From Anoxybacter fermentans (GTDB lineage Bacteria; Bacillota; Halanaerobiia; DY22613): 64,000 nucleotides of DNA. The first letter of the stretch is position 1. The number at the start of each line of letters is the position of its first letter. The stretch is taken from NCBI RefSeq assembly GCF_003991135.1, contig NZ_CP016379.1, positions 1,674,001 to 1,738,000 on the forward strand, read 5' to 3'. The position numbers and the translations under genes were made by a program. Positions 55,818 through 64,000 of the stretch are shown piece after piece. Below the pieces are notes generated by a model. It saw only the letters and a list, made by a program, of their open reading frames with translations. It ran no database searches and had not been told where the DNA came from.

Positions 55818-57137
55818 CTATAAAATTCCCTGATCACCGGGGAGTAAAATCTCCCTGGCTTCTGCTATAGTATATAATGAACCTGTTATACAGACCAGAT
55901 CCGAGCTTTTTGCCTCTATTATCGCCTTATGAATAGCAGTAGCAAAATCGGGAATAACTTTTATATCTACCTCTTCTCCTTCAAGAATACGGGCCAAATC
56001 TTCACCAGAACTGGCTCTTAAATTATGATTCTGGGTAAAGATAATTCCGCTTGCCAAAGGAGCTATCCGCCGTACCATAGGATCTACATCTTTATCTTTT
56101 AAAATACTCATTACCAAATATAAATGGTCAAAATTGTTCTTAACCCGTTCTAAGAAGAGCGCTAATGCTTCGATTCCTTCAATATTATGCGCACCATCAA
56201 GTAAAACTGAAGGATTTTCCCTGATCAATTCCAATCGACCGGGCCATTTAACCTCCTTAAATCCTCTTCTGATTGCTTGTTCATCAACAGCCGGAAAATG
56301 TTCTTTTAAAAGCAGAATTGTCTTTAATGCTACAATAGCATTACGAATCTGATGTTCACCTAAAAGACCAATTTCCAGATCATGATAAAACTGACTTTCG
56401 AGAGTTAAATCTATCTTTTGCTTAATAAGGTTTTCTTCCTTTTTTGTCCACTCTGCTTCCCTTAAAGGTGCATATAGGGGAGCATTTTTATCCTTTGCCA
56501 CTTTTTCAATCGTAGCAAAGGCTTCTTTATCCTGTACTCCAGTAACTACAGCTACATTCTCTTTTATAATCCCTGCCTTTTCAAAGGCAATCTCACTCAG
56601 AGTAGTACCTAGATATTCGGTATGATCATGACCAATACTTGTAATCACCGAGATCAGCGGATAAACTACATTAGTTGCATCAAGACGCCCTCCAAGGCCC
56701 ACCTCTAAAACCAAAGCATCAACCTTTTTATAAGCAAAATAAACAAAAGCTATAACTGTTACCACTTCAAAAAAACTTGGCCGTCCCAACTTGGGGTCTT
56801 TTGAAATCTCTTCTATTACAGGTTTAACTTTTTTAACCATCAATTCCAGCTCTTCTTTAGAGATGGGAACTCCATTTATCCGGAACCTTTCGCGAAAATG
56901 ATGTAAATGAGGAGAAGAATAAAAACCAACTCGATATCCCGCCTGTTTTAAAATCGAAGCCATCATTGCTGAAGTAGAACCTTTACCATTAGTTCCAGCT
57001 ACATGGATTATTTTAACCTCTCTTTCCGGGTTTCCCAGCTCTTTTAATGCAGCTTTGACCCGTTCAAGACCAGGCCGGTATCCTCCACCCATTTTGAATT
57101 TACTAAAGCTATTAATATAATCCATATAATTCATCAT
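55818..57137 (-). CDS. folC: Folylpolyglutamate synthase / dihydrofolate synthase
   Basis: A 439-residue ligase adding glutamate to folates. The ATP P-loop is HVAGTNGKGSTSAM near residues 45-58. EVGLGGRLDATNV, GLLGEHQIRNA and LLDGAHN are the other Mur-ligase-type motifs. Length is normal. It is downstream of the amidohydrolase gene by 25 bases on the same strand. Confidence 0.95.
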   Translation of the reverse strand: MMNYMDYINSFSKFKMGGGYRPGLERVKAALKELGNPEREVKIIHVAGTNGKGSTSAMMASILKQAGYRVGFYSSPHLHHFRERFRINGVPISKEELELMVKKVKPVIEEISKDPKLGRPSFFEVVTVIAFVYFAYKKVDALVLEVGLGGRLDATNVVYPLISVITSIGHDHTEYLGTTLSEIAFEKAGIIKENVAVVTGVQDKEAFATIEKVAKDKNAPLYAPLREAEWTKKEENLIKQKIDLTLESQFYHDLEIGLLGEHQIRNAIVALKTILLLKEHFPAVDEQAIRRGFKEVKWPGRLELIRENPSVLLDGAHNIEGIEALALFLERVKNNFDHLYLVMSILKDKDVDPMVRRIAPLASGIIFTQNHNLRASSGEDLARILEGEEVDIKVIPDFATAIHKAIIEAKSSDLVCITGSLYTIAEAREILLPGDQGIL

Positions 57138-57162
57138 AATTCACTCCATTTTCACTATCTAA

Positions 57163-58740
57163 CTATTTATTATCCCTCTGATAAACAACTTTTCCATCCA
57201 TTATGGTCATATCAATCTTAATATCCTTAATCTCATCTAAGGAAATACGATCAATAGGTCGGTCTAATACTACAAGATCAGCAACCTTTCCAACCGTCAA
57301 AGAACCCGCATCCCCTTCTTCACCTCCTGCGTAAGCACCGCAGGATGTAAAAAGTTGCAATGCCTGTTCTAAAGATAAAGCTTCCTTAGAATACCAGCCT
57401 TCCTCTGGCTTACCGTTAAGATCTTTGCGAGTAACTGCTGAATAGATTCCCAAAAGCGGATTAACCGGTTCTACAGGACAGTCAGAACTTCCAGTCAGTC
57501 GGATTCCTTTTTGCCACATTGTTTGCCAGTTATAGGACGTATGAATACGTTCTCCAACCCTGTTCTCTGCCCAGTGTAAATCTGTATTTATAAAGATGGG
57601 CTGTATCTCTCCAATAACCCCATATTCCACCATCTGCTCCATAATCTCATCATTCAAAATTTGAGCATGTATCAATCGATGACGTAAATATGGCCTAGGA
57701 TCTTCTTTTTGAACCTGTCCAATAACCCGCAAAGCCTGGGATGAAGCAGCATCTCCAATTCCATGAATGGCAACAGCAAAATCGGCACTATGGGCATCTT
57801 TAACCATCTGATAGAGTTCCTCATCACTGTAAATTAAAATTCCTTTCTCTCCAGGAGCATCACTATAATCTTCTAAGAGAGCAGCAGTCCTGGCTCCCAG
57901 AGAACCATCAGCAAAGATTTTAACCGCTCCTATGGTAATCCCATCCAGCTTTGTCCCGGTTTCTAACCCCAATGCTTTAGCTTGATCAAGGTGTTTACTG
58001 CGTATATGGAGATGGGTCCTGGGAATCTTACCTTCCTGCCAAAGCTTTCTATAAAGTTCAAAAAGCGGTTCTATATCATCAAATTCAGCCAGGTCATCAG
58101 TATGTACAGTAGTAATACCATAGGAAAGAATCGATTGACCTGCTTTAATTAAAGCTTTTTCAACCTCTTTAAGACTCTTTTTAGGTAAACGATCAAATAC
58201 CAGTTCCATAGCCTTTTCACGGAAAATTCCACTTAACCGTCCTGATTGATCCCGATCTATAGCTCCCCCTTCAGGGACAGGAGTACTCTCATCAATGCCA
58301 AGTAATTCTAATGCAAGAGAATTAAGCACAAGTAAATGACCACAGACCCTGCTTAAGACTACCGGATTTTCAGGAGCAACCTTATCTAAGTCATCTCTGG
58401 TCGGAAAAATCCCGTTATAACGGTTTTCATCCCACCCTCTCCCAAAGATCCAGGCCCCTTTAGTCTCCGATTGAACACGTTCTTTAACCCGATCTATAAG
58501 TTCTGTTATCGAATTACAGTCCCGCAGATTAACAGCCTTAAGCATCAGTCCATAGTTTAACATATGGAGATGGGTATCAAAAAATCCAGGAAGAAGAGTT
58601 TTTTCCTCAAGATTTATACCATCTTTACTAGAAATCTTCCCGTTCCCTACCTGAGTAATCCGATTCCCTTTTATCTCTAAATAATCAGCTTCTTTAGTTT
58701 GAGGATCCAAAGTTAAAATTCGACCATTGTAAAAAAACAT
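57163..58740 (-). CDS. YtcJ-like amidohydrolase
   Basis: A 525-residue metal-dependent amidohydrolase of the amidohydrolase_3 group. Metal-site segments are FFDTHLHMLNYG near residue 58, AVAIHGIGDAAS, HRLIHAQIL and TGSSDCPVEPVNP. The C-terminal VADLVVLDRP closes the composite beta domain. Members act on N-substituted formamides and related amides; substrate here unknown. ATG 58740 follows GGGGTGGGCG. The frame is open further upstream, but only because it runs into repeat copy M. Confidence 0.88.
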   Translation of the reverse strand: MFFYNGRILTLDPQTKEADYLEIKGNRITQVGNGKISSKDGINLEEKTLLPGFFDTHLHMLNYGLMLKAVNLRDCNSITELIDRVKERVQSETKGAWIFGRGWDENRYNGIFPTRDDLDKVAPENPVVLSRVCGHLLVLNSLALELLGIDESTPVPEGGAIDRDQSGRLSGIFREKAMELVFDRLPKKSLKEVEKALIKAGQSILSYGITTVHTDDLAEFDDIEPLFELYRKLWQEGKIPRTHLHIRSKHLDQAKALGLETGTKLDGITIGAVKIFADGSLGARTAALLEDYSDAPGEKGILIYSDEELYQMVKDAHSADFAVAIHGIGDAASSQALRVIGQVQKEDPRPYLRHRLIHAQILNDEIMEQMVEYGVIGEIQPIFINTDLHWAENRVGERIHTSYNWQTMWQKGIRLTGSSDCPVEPVNPLLGIYSAVTRKDLNGKPEEGWYSKEALSLEQALQLFTSCGAYAGGEEGDAGSLTVGKVADLVVLDRPIDRISLDEIKDIKIDMTIMDGKVVYQRDNK

Positions 58741-58761
58741 CTCGCCCACCCCTTTAATAAA

Positions 58762-58984
58762 GGTTAAACTGCAAAAAGCTAATTTTTCGCTTCTTGAGAA
58801 ATTTTTCGAATCATCTAAAGCTCGATTTCCGCCAAAATAAGGCTTCCTAATCAAAGGGCCCTCCTGGCCCTCAGAACTAGCTCATCACCTCCTATGATGA
58901 GGCCTTATTTCGTCGGAAATCTCGCTAAGATGATTTGGCGAAAAATTTTTATGTCGCTCAAAATTAGCTTTTTGCAGTATAATC
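58762..58984 (-). repeat. Interspersed palindromic repeat, copy M (full length)
   Basis: 223 bases, GGTTAAACTGCAAAAAGC to GCTTTTTGCAGTATAATC. It is nearly the reverse complement of copy L, so it is inserted in the other direction. It lies 21 bases upstream of the amidohydrolase start, between that gene and the ubiA relic, and may affect expression. Confidence 0.94.
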
Positions 58985-59004
58985 ATTTATATTAGTATTC
59001 TACT

Positions 59005-59441
59005 TAAATTTTAATAACCCTTTATTTTTATCCCTCCCATCGGGAAAGCCAGATTAACCTTAGAAGGATCATGGGGTGAGACAATTCGATTTTCCAGGTA
59101 GAGTAAAAAAACAACTAACCAGAGAGCTATCAGATAATACCAACCCAATCTTGCAACAAATTTAACTATATGTAAACAAACCAAAAGCAATGAAATGTAG
59201 AATTAGACTAATCTGAAGAAATTTTTTAACCCAAACTGGACAGGAATTGAGTACAGACCAGTGCCAATTCCAGACATAAATCCAGAAAAGATGGAAAAAC
59301 GGCCATTCCCGCACTCATGGCACTAATAACCGCCAGAGTAATAAAAACCATTTCTAGTACAGTAGGCATACCCCTCGCTGCTAAAATTCCTCCCACATAT
59401 GCAAAAGGTAGAGAAAAGAGAGTATGCTCAATTTTAATCAA
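59005..59441 (-). pseudogene. UbiA-family prenyltransferase pseudogene
   Basis: The N-terminal frame (59226-59441) reads MIKIEHTLFSLPFAYVGGIL, AARGMPTVLEM and ends at a stop. It matches the start of 4-hydroxybenzoate/menaquinone-type prenyltransferases, in which the FAYVGA region leads toward the first catalytic NRxxD. That motif is absent. Other frames further on carry the C-terminal end, VKFVARLGWYYLIALWLV, then LENRIVSPHDPSKVNLAF. Most of the roughly 290-residue protein is missing. With the broken menG/ubiE it suggests loss of quinone synthesis. Confidence 0.8.
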
Positions 59442-59785
59442 TTCAGCAAAGATTTTAATTTTTCTTTACACCTACCTAACCATTCTTTCTTTTTAGTTTA
59501 TCCCGTCATTTAAAAATTACCAGAACCGCTTTATATCTTTTTTTCTCAGAGTTCTACATAAACACCATATCTTTTCTGACCTAAATGAGCAAAAAAAAAT
59601 AGGGAAAGTAGCCATTATGGCCTTTTGCATTTATCGCAAGTACCCATTATACCAATCAATAGACTAATCTGCAAATCAAGGTACAGCACTTTGCCACGCC
59701 ACAGTTTTATTAACATGGAACTGGTTTGCCAAATTATATCTTCTAATCATTTAAGGAACTATAAAAGAATATATCCCCGAGCAAA
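59442..59785. other. Gene-free spacer before the chemotaxis operon end
   Basis: No gene is recognised in this 344-base stretch. A weak hairpin (GCC-ATAAT-GGC, near 59610-59625), with a T-run about 10 bases further on the minus strand, could end transcription of the chemotaxis genes. Confidence 0.35.
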
Positions 59786-60769
59786 TCAATAGACTCTATC
59801 ATATTTCTTTTTCATGACCAGCTCAGGTTCAACTCCACCGCACCCGATGTTTTCACCAAATCCTAAAAGTTCCAGAAACTTTTTTCGAAAAGGATGTCGG
59901 GGCAGTATAAACTCAACTCCGGTTAGATTGCGAGCCCAAAGGAGCCGGCTCAATCCGGCTGGGCTGAGTTCACATAGATCAGTTAAATCTATAACCACCC
60001 GACTGGTATACCTTTCTCTTAAACGTTCTTCTAAAGCCTGCGGGTCCAGGCGCGCACCCACCTCAATGCTCAGCGCCATCTCTTTTTCTTTTTTAATTTC
60101 ACCACAGAATAGTTCTACTTCCTTAACCTCGGGAATAGCCTGAACGGCTTCCTTTACAATATCCAGGCTCTCTCTGGTAAAAAACCGAACCTTTATTTCT
60201 GTGCCCTCAAAACCATATTCCTTGATTTCATCAAATGAAGGTTGGACATCAATAATTCTCACTAGCTCTTCCAGTGACTTTAGCACCACGAAAGCGCGTG
60301 CTGCCTTCATACAACAACTATCCTCAAGTTTGATCAAAAGTTCGTTTTCTTTCGAATCTATGAGGGCATTTGTATCATGTCCACCGTAAGTTAAATACTC
60401 AAGTCTATTTATCAGGTTCCCCAACTCAAAAATGCCCTCACCCTTTCCACAGGCCTTGTCAGTCAGTCCTTTTAGCGCATCAAGAGCATCTAATAATGTA
60501 TCGATAATTTCACCGGAGGGGTAAACTCTACTCTTTCTCATACTATCCAGAAGATCTTCCATATGGTGAGCCAGGGTAGTCATTTCTTGAAAGCCAACTG
60601 TTGCCGCATTGCCTTTGAGATTATGGGCAATTCTGAAAATGTCATCTAAACAGGTACGGTTGGAGGGGTCCTTTTCCAGGAATACTAGCTTACCTTCCAA
60701 TTCCTGGAGTTGTTCAGTAGTTTCTTCTAAAAAAACCTCTATATAGGGAAGGGATTCTTCATTAAACAT
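59786..60769 (-). CDS. Hpt (CheA P1)-P2-STAS-like chemotaxis phosphotransfer protein
   Basis: A 327-residue protein with no kinase domain. Residues 1-100 are an intact P1/Hpt domain: IFRIAHNLKGNAATVGF carries the phosphorylatable histidine, His49. Residues about 155-225 resemble the CheA P2 domain (ARAFVVLKSLEELVRII, IKVRFFTRESLDIVKEAV). Residues about 232-310 resemble a STAS domain (VVIDLTDLCELSPAGL). The ATG at 60769 (MFNEESLP) follows GAGGTG nine bases upstream; an earlier ATG overlapping the cheA stop is possible. It directly follows a cheA that lacks the P1 histidine, so it is probably the phosphate acceptor in trans. Confidence 0.82.
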   Translation of the reverse strand: MFNEESLPYIEVFLEETTEQLQELEGKLVFLEKDPSNRTCLDDIFRIAHNLKGNAATVGFQEMTTLAHHMEDLLDSMRKSRVYPSGEIIDTLLDALDALKGLTDKACGKGEGIFELGNLINRLEYLTYGGHDTNALIDSKENELLIKLEDSCCMKAARAFVVLKSLEELVRIIDVQPSFDEIKEYGFEGTEIKVRFFTRESLDIVKEAVQAIPEVKEVELFCGEIKKEKEMALSIEVGARLDPQALEERLRERYTSRVVIDLTDLCELSPAGLSRLLWARNLTGVEFILPRHPFRKKFLELLGFGENIGCGGVEPELVMKKKYDRVY

Positions 60770-60782
60770 CGTCTCTAACACC

Positions 60783-63098
60783 TCACTTATTGACATTTGT
60801 TTGCTGAAGCTGTCTCCACATGCGGTACGGATCCAACACCAGTAGGATACTCCCATCTCCCAGTATGGCTGCCCCAGCAAAACAGGAATCAGAACCAAAA
60901 TCTGCTGGAAGAGGTTTAAGCACAATATCCTCTTGACCCAGAAAATCATCTACAGCCAGCGCAAAGCCATTCGTCAAGATCACCAGACACAACTCTTCGT
61001 CACCGGTCTCTTTTTTGTCATCGTCAAAAAACTCACCTAAGAAAAACACCGGCACCAACTCGCCGCGAATAACCACAATCCTTTTTCCTTGCATGCTGGC
61101 AAGCTCACTAGAATGCACTTTAACCATCTCTCTAACATCTGCTATCGGCAATCCATATTTCCTGCCGTTCTGCACCACCAACAGAACGCGGGAAGTAGCC
61201 AAAGTAAGTGGAAGCTCCATTCTCACTCTGGTACCGGCTCCAGGACTCGTTTTTATCTTTATACTCCCTCCCAGACTGCGGACCGCTGCTCTAACCGCAT
61301 CCATGCCTACCCCTCTACCCGAAACCTCTGTCACTTCTTCTGCCGTGCTGAACCCGGAAACAAAAAGAAACTCAAGTACCTGCTCCTCAGTCAAGGCCCC
61401 TGCTTCTTCCGCTGAAATAAGTCCTACCGAAATCGCTTTCTGTCGCACGTGCTCTACATCAATACCACGGCCGTCATCCTCTACCTCCAGTACTATTTTG
61501 TTTCCCTCCCTGAGAGCCCGGAGAGTTATTGTACCCTCGGCTCTTTTTCCCCGGTCCAACCTTTCTTCAGGAGGTTCAAGACCATGATCTATGGCATTGC
61601 GTACCAGGTGGACCATGGGCTCACCAATCGTCTCCATAACGGTCTTATCAATTTCCGTATCCTCTCCTTCCAACCGCAGTTCCACCTTTTTACCCAACTC
61701 CCTGGCCAGGTCACGCACCATCCGTGGGAACTTCTGAAAGATATAGCTGGCCGGAAGAAGTCTCATATTCATCACAGCATCTTGCAATTCACGGACTAAC
61801 CTATCCAGCCCTGAATGCTGCTCTTTTAGCTCACTGGCTACTTCAGCCAGGCCGTATTCTTCCTCCACTTTCCTTGCTACATAAAGAAAAGCATTACACT
61901 TTACCACCAGTTCACCTGCCAGCGCCATCAGGTGGTCTATCTTAGTTTCATCCACCCGGATGCTTTTACTCGAGGTAGCAGGAATAGAAATTTTCATTCC
62001 TTCAGGTTTTTTAGGAGCAGGTACAAATGAAGTGCCTTCTTTTGCAACTAAACTCCTGGCCATTTTTTCTGCTGTATCCAGAAGTGAAAAAAGTTCCCTT
62101 TGCCATTCAGAATTTGGCTTTTTGAAAATTTCCTCAGCTTTCTTTAGCTCAAGTCTGTTAAAGTACATACCAATCCCCGCCAAAATTCTGGCTACTGAAA
62201 TACAGTACCGTGAAAAATCTTCCCGACTACACACTTGCCCGAGGTATTCTCTTAACTGAGCTAGAATCAACTGTAAAACTTTCGTTTCCTCTTGATTTAA
62301 CTGGATATCAAGAGAAAAAGCCGATTTTTCTTCCAACTGGAACGTCTTTTCTTCTTCATTGGAGATCCCTGGGCTGACATCTTCTAATCCAAAGCCAGGC
62401 TCACCTGTTTCCAAAAAGGCCGGACAAATAGTCAGACGTAGATCAGTCAAATCTCCTAAAACTTCAGCAAGCATATTTTCCAAAGCATCTGTGCTTAAAT
62501 CAGAGCCAAGGTAAAAATGCATGGATAAGAAAGAGGGCATCTCAGTCTCTGAATCAACATCGTTTACCACAACGCGAATTACCTCTCCGCAGGAAGCCAG
62601 CTTTTCATAAATCGCTAGCAGATCAGGTGATTCAGCCGAAGCCTTCATCTCCAGGCTCACTTCATAAACACGCTTCCCAATTTCCATTTGATTAGCTGTT
62701 TCTGATATATGGGAAACATTGGTATGAGTGGTTTTGTGAAACAACTCTCCCAACTGCTCAATCTTTTTCCGACATGCTTCTTCGTCCACCTGTAGCCCCC
62801 CTTCTGCTTCTGCTTTTTCCACGACCTCCAGCAAAAACTCAAGAGTACTGATGACAATTTCGGCAAGCTGTTCCGATGCGGCAATCTCCCCTGTTTTTAC
62901 CAGGTTTAGAACTCCCAACAGCCGTTCTGCCAATTCATTTAGTACCCCATATCCTTTGGTAATTTCTCCTAGAACTTTTATTTTTTCTAAAAGTTGCTCT
63001 AATGCCTGGCTGTCGGGATTATGAACCAGGGAAAGAGCTAAAAATCCAGTTTTGTCAAGAACTTCTTTGATTTTTTCTAAAATCTTATTCATCTTCAC
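60783..63098 (-). CDS. cheA: CheA-type histidine kinase core with degenerate P1
   Basis: A 771-residue protein. Residues 1-100 have a P1-like helical pattern, but the AHxLKG histidine motif is missing (the equivalent stretch reads KIKVLGEITKGYGVL). A P2-like region follows (about 145-215). P3 is at about 375-440 (RVDETKIDHLMALAGELVV). The P4 ATPase has VHLVRNAIDHGLEPPEER (N box), EDDGRGID (G1) and GRGVGMDAVRAAV (G2). The CheW-like P5 is about 635-771. The kinase parts look functional; autophosphorylation in cis does not. The gene next downstream has an intact P1. Base composition is richer in GC than the genes around 55-58 kb. Confidence 0.9.
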   Translation of the reverse strand: MKMNKILEKIKEVLDKTGFLALSLVHNPDSQALEQLLEKIKVLGEITKGYGVLNELAERLLGVLNLVKTGEIAASEQLAEIVISTLEFLLEVVEKAEAEGGLQVDEEACRKKIEQLGELFHKTTHTNVSHISETANQMEIGKRVYEVSLEMKASAESPDLLAIYEKLASCGEVIRVVVNDVDSETEMPSFLSMHFYLGSDLSTDALENMLAEVLGDLTDLRLTICPAFLETGEPGFGLEDVSPGISNEEEKTFQLEEKSAFSLDIQLNQEETKVLQLILAQLREYLGQVCSREDFSRYCISVARILAGIGMYFNRLELKKAEEIFKKPNSEWQRELFSLLDTAEKMARSLVAKEGTSFVPAPKKPEGMKISIPATSSKSIRVDETKIDHLMALAGELVVKCNAFLYVARKVEEEYGLAEVASELKEQHSGLDRLVRELQDAVMNMRLLPASYIFQKFPRMVRDLARELGKKVELRLEGEDTEIDKTVMETIGEPMVHLVRNAIDHGLEPPEERLDRGKRAEGTITLRALREGNKIVLEVEDDGRGIDVEHVRQKAISVGLISAEEAGALTEEQVLEFLFVSGFSTAEEVTEVSGRGVGMDAVRAAVRSLGGSIKIKTSPGAGTRVRMELPLTLATSRVLLVVQNGRKYGLPIADVREMVKVHSSELASMQGKRIVVIRGELVPVFFLGEFFDDDKKETGDEELCLVILTNGFALAVDDFLGQEDIVLKPLPADFGSDSCFAGAAILGDGSILLVLDPYRMWRQLQQTNVNK

Positions 63099-63101
63099 TT
63101 A

Positions 63102-63473
63102 TTACCTCACTCCAGTAATAATCTTAGTTAGAAAAAGAAGCTTTTCTGGCTTTACTGGCTTTACTAAAAAGAGGTTAGCCCCAGCCCGGTAGCCTTGCAG
63201 ACGGTCGCTGTCCTTTGCTTCCGTTGAGATGATTACCACCGGAACCCTAACTCCTCTTTCATCCTCTCTAAGCTGCCGCACCAGTTCGTAGCCGGACATC
63301 TTGGGCATGTTTATATCCACAATGAAAAGGTCATAATCGAACTTTACCGCCTTTTCCAATGCTTCGTAACCGTTGGCTGCATGATCTACAGTAAAACCGG
63401 CTTTGCTTAAGATTGAAGTGTAATAACTACAAACTGTAGACGAATCATCTGCCACCAGTACCCGTACGGACAT
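63102..63473 (-). CDS. cheY: CheY-type response regulator
   Basis: A 123-residue stand-alone receiver domain. Acidic pocket Asp9-Asp10 (VADDSS), phosphorylation site Asp53 (IVDINMPKMSG), Thr84 (IISTE) and Lys105 (LVKPVKP) are all present. It is placed between cheR and cheA with gaps of 11 and 3 bases. It may bind flagellar motors or feed adaptation. Confidence 0.92.
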   Translation of the reverse strand: MSVRVLVADDSSTVCSYYTSILSKAGFTVDHAANGYEALEKAVKFDYDLFIVDINMPKMSGYELVRQLREDERGVRVPVVIISTEAKDSDRLQGYRAGANLFLVKPVKPEKLLFLTKIITGVR

Positions 63474-63484
63474 TCTCCTTCACC

Positions 63485-64000
63485 TCACTTCTGATATATA
63501 ATTGCATTCTTAAATTTCCTTAACCTAAAGATAGGAGTAATGCGACTCATGGATTCTGAGTGCCCTAGAAAGATGAAACCGCCTTTCCTCAGGGCTTCAT
63601 AAAAGTAAAGGGCCACTTCTCTGCGCGAAGCATCGTCAAAGTAGATGAGAACATTGCGGCAGAAAATAACATCAAAGTCCGCCATCTTCCGCATATTTTC
63701 CCGATCTAGAAGGTTAAGCTGATAAAAGAATATCCGGCGGCGCAATTCGGAACATACCTCGAAATGTTCCCCTACCCGGTTAAAATAACGGGCAAGGTAA
63801 ACCTCTGGAACATCTTTGATGGCACGTTTACCGTAAAGTCCTTTTTTTGCTTGTACCAGCACATCAGTATTTAAATCTGTAGCGTGAATTTCCCAGGTAA
63901 CAGGCAACCCCCTGGTCATTTCTAGCATGATGATGGCTAAAGTGTAAGCTTCTTCTCCCGTGGAACAACCGGCAGACCAGATGCGCATTTTTTTAGGATT
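63485..64000 (-). CDS. cheR: CheR methyltransferase (partial at window end)
   Basis: The C-terminal 170 or so residues of a chemoreceptor glutamate methyltransferase. SAGCSTGEEAYTLAI is the SAM-binding loop, followed by ATDLNTDVL, DVIFCRNVLIYFDD and GGFIFLGHSES. The N-terminal domain lies beyond position 64000. It heads the visible chemotaxis operon cheR-cheY-cheA-Hpt/STAS. Confidence 0.95.
   Translation of the reverse strand, partial: NPKKMRIWSAGCSTGEEAYTLAIIMLEMTRGLPVTWEIHATDLNTDVLVQAKKGLYGKRAIKDVPEVYLARYFNRVGEHFEVCSELRRRIFFYQLNLLDRENMRKMADFDVIFCRNVLIYFDDASRREVALYFYEALRKGGFIFLGHSESMSRITPIFRLRKFKNAIIYQK

Noticed and set aside
61015-61587. 190-residue plus-strand open frame rich in serine and proline
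   Set aside because: It is the antisense shadow of the cheA ATPase region; the minus-strand frame has clear domain motifs.

Overview
The window looks like a piece of chromosome from a low-GC, anaerobic, probably fermentative Firmicutes-type bacterium, most likely of the Halanaerobiales group. Pointers are: AT-rich DNA, a sodium:solute symporter, a complete rnfCDGEAB operon, a tryptophanase, a selenocysteine tRNA, minCDE joined to mreBCD/mrdA/rodA, and the clostridial order rng-L21-prp-L27 / obgE-yhbY. A relic of an RND exporter would fit a diderm member of the group. The taxonomic call is inference from gene content; no rRNA is present.

Layout. 1-3.5 kb: a DUF3311-SSS symporter pair and an M20 amidohydrolase. 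3.6-4.3 kb: selC (tRNA-Sec) with the decayed remains of an integrated element (integrase relic and a partial second copy of the tRNA 3' end). 4.4-7.7 kb: TPR protein, ferritin-like protein, and a resA/ccdA disulfide-reduction pair. 7.8-9.2 kb: RND pseudogene. 9.5-15 kb: tryptophanase, Hsp33, M55 aminopeptidase and an MFS exporter. 15.0-15.8 kb: a decayed transposase bounded by the terminal repeats of the interspersed repeat family described below. 16.3-24.7 kb: yhbY, obgE, rpmA-prp-rplU, rng, two radical-SAM-linked genes and an M50 protease. 25-34.3 kb: cell shape and division genes (rodA, minEDC, mrdA, mreDCB, radC, maf). 34.4-42.1 kb: moaA and a tetrapyrrole cluster (hemL, cobA-hemD, hemC, precorrin-2 dehydrogenase, hemA), then a broken menG/ubiE. 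42.5-47.6 kb: rnf. 48-51.8 kb: a decayed Mrp/MinD-like/NifX cluster with intact DUF5320 and DUF134 genes and a clear operator-promoter. 51.8-54.8 kb: a HATPase/PHP/DRTGG/CBS signalling cluster. 55.2-58.7 kb: SPOR protein, folC and an amidohydrolase. 59 kb: broken ubiA. 59.8-64 kb: a more GC-rich chemotaxis operon (cheR, cheY, a cheA lacking its phosphorylatable histidine, and a separate Hpt-STAS protein). Nearly everything after 6.1 kb is on the minus strand.

Three signals stand out. First, at least a dozen copies of a 74-224 bp palindromic repeat (terminal repeats like GATTAAACTGCAAAAAGC, several with 6-7 bp target duplications) lie between genes. Full copies carry two internal hairpins, and a 0.78-kb segment with the same ends holds a transposase relic, so the family looks like MITEs whose driver element can be proposed from this window. 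Second, the chemotaxis kinase is split over two adjacent genes: the CheA core has a degenerate P1 without the AHxLKG histidine, and the next gene supplies an intact P1. Third, gene decay is extensive and patterned: two quinone-biosynthesis genes (menG/ubiE and ubiA) are both dead while Rnf is intact, and the Mrp/MinD-like cluster is largely dead while its probable regulator and operators survive.
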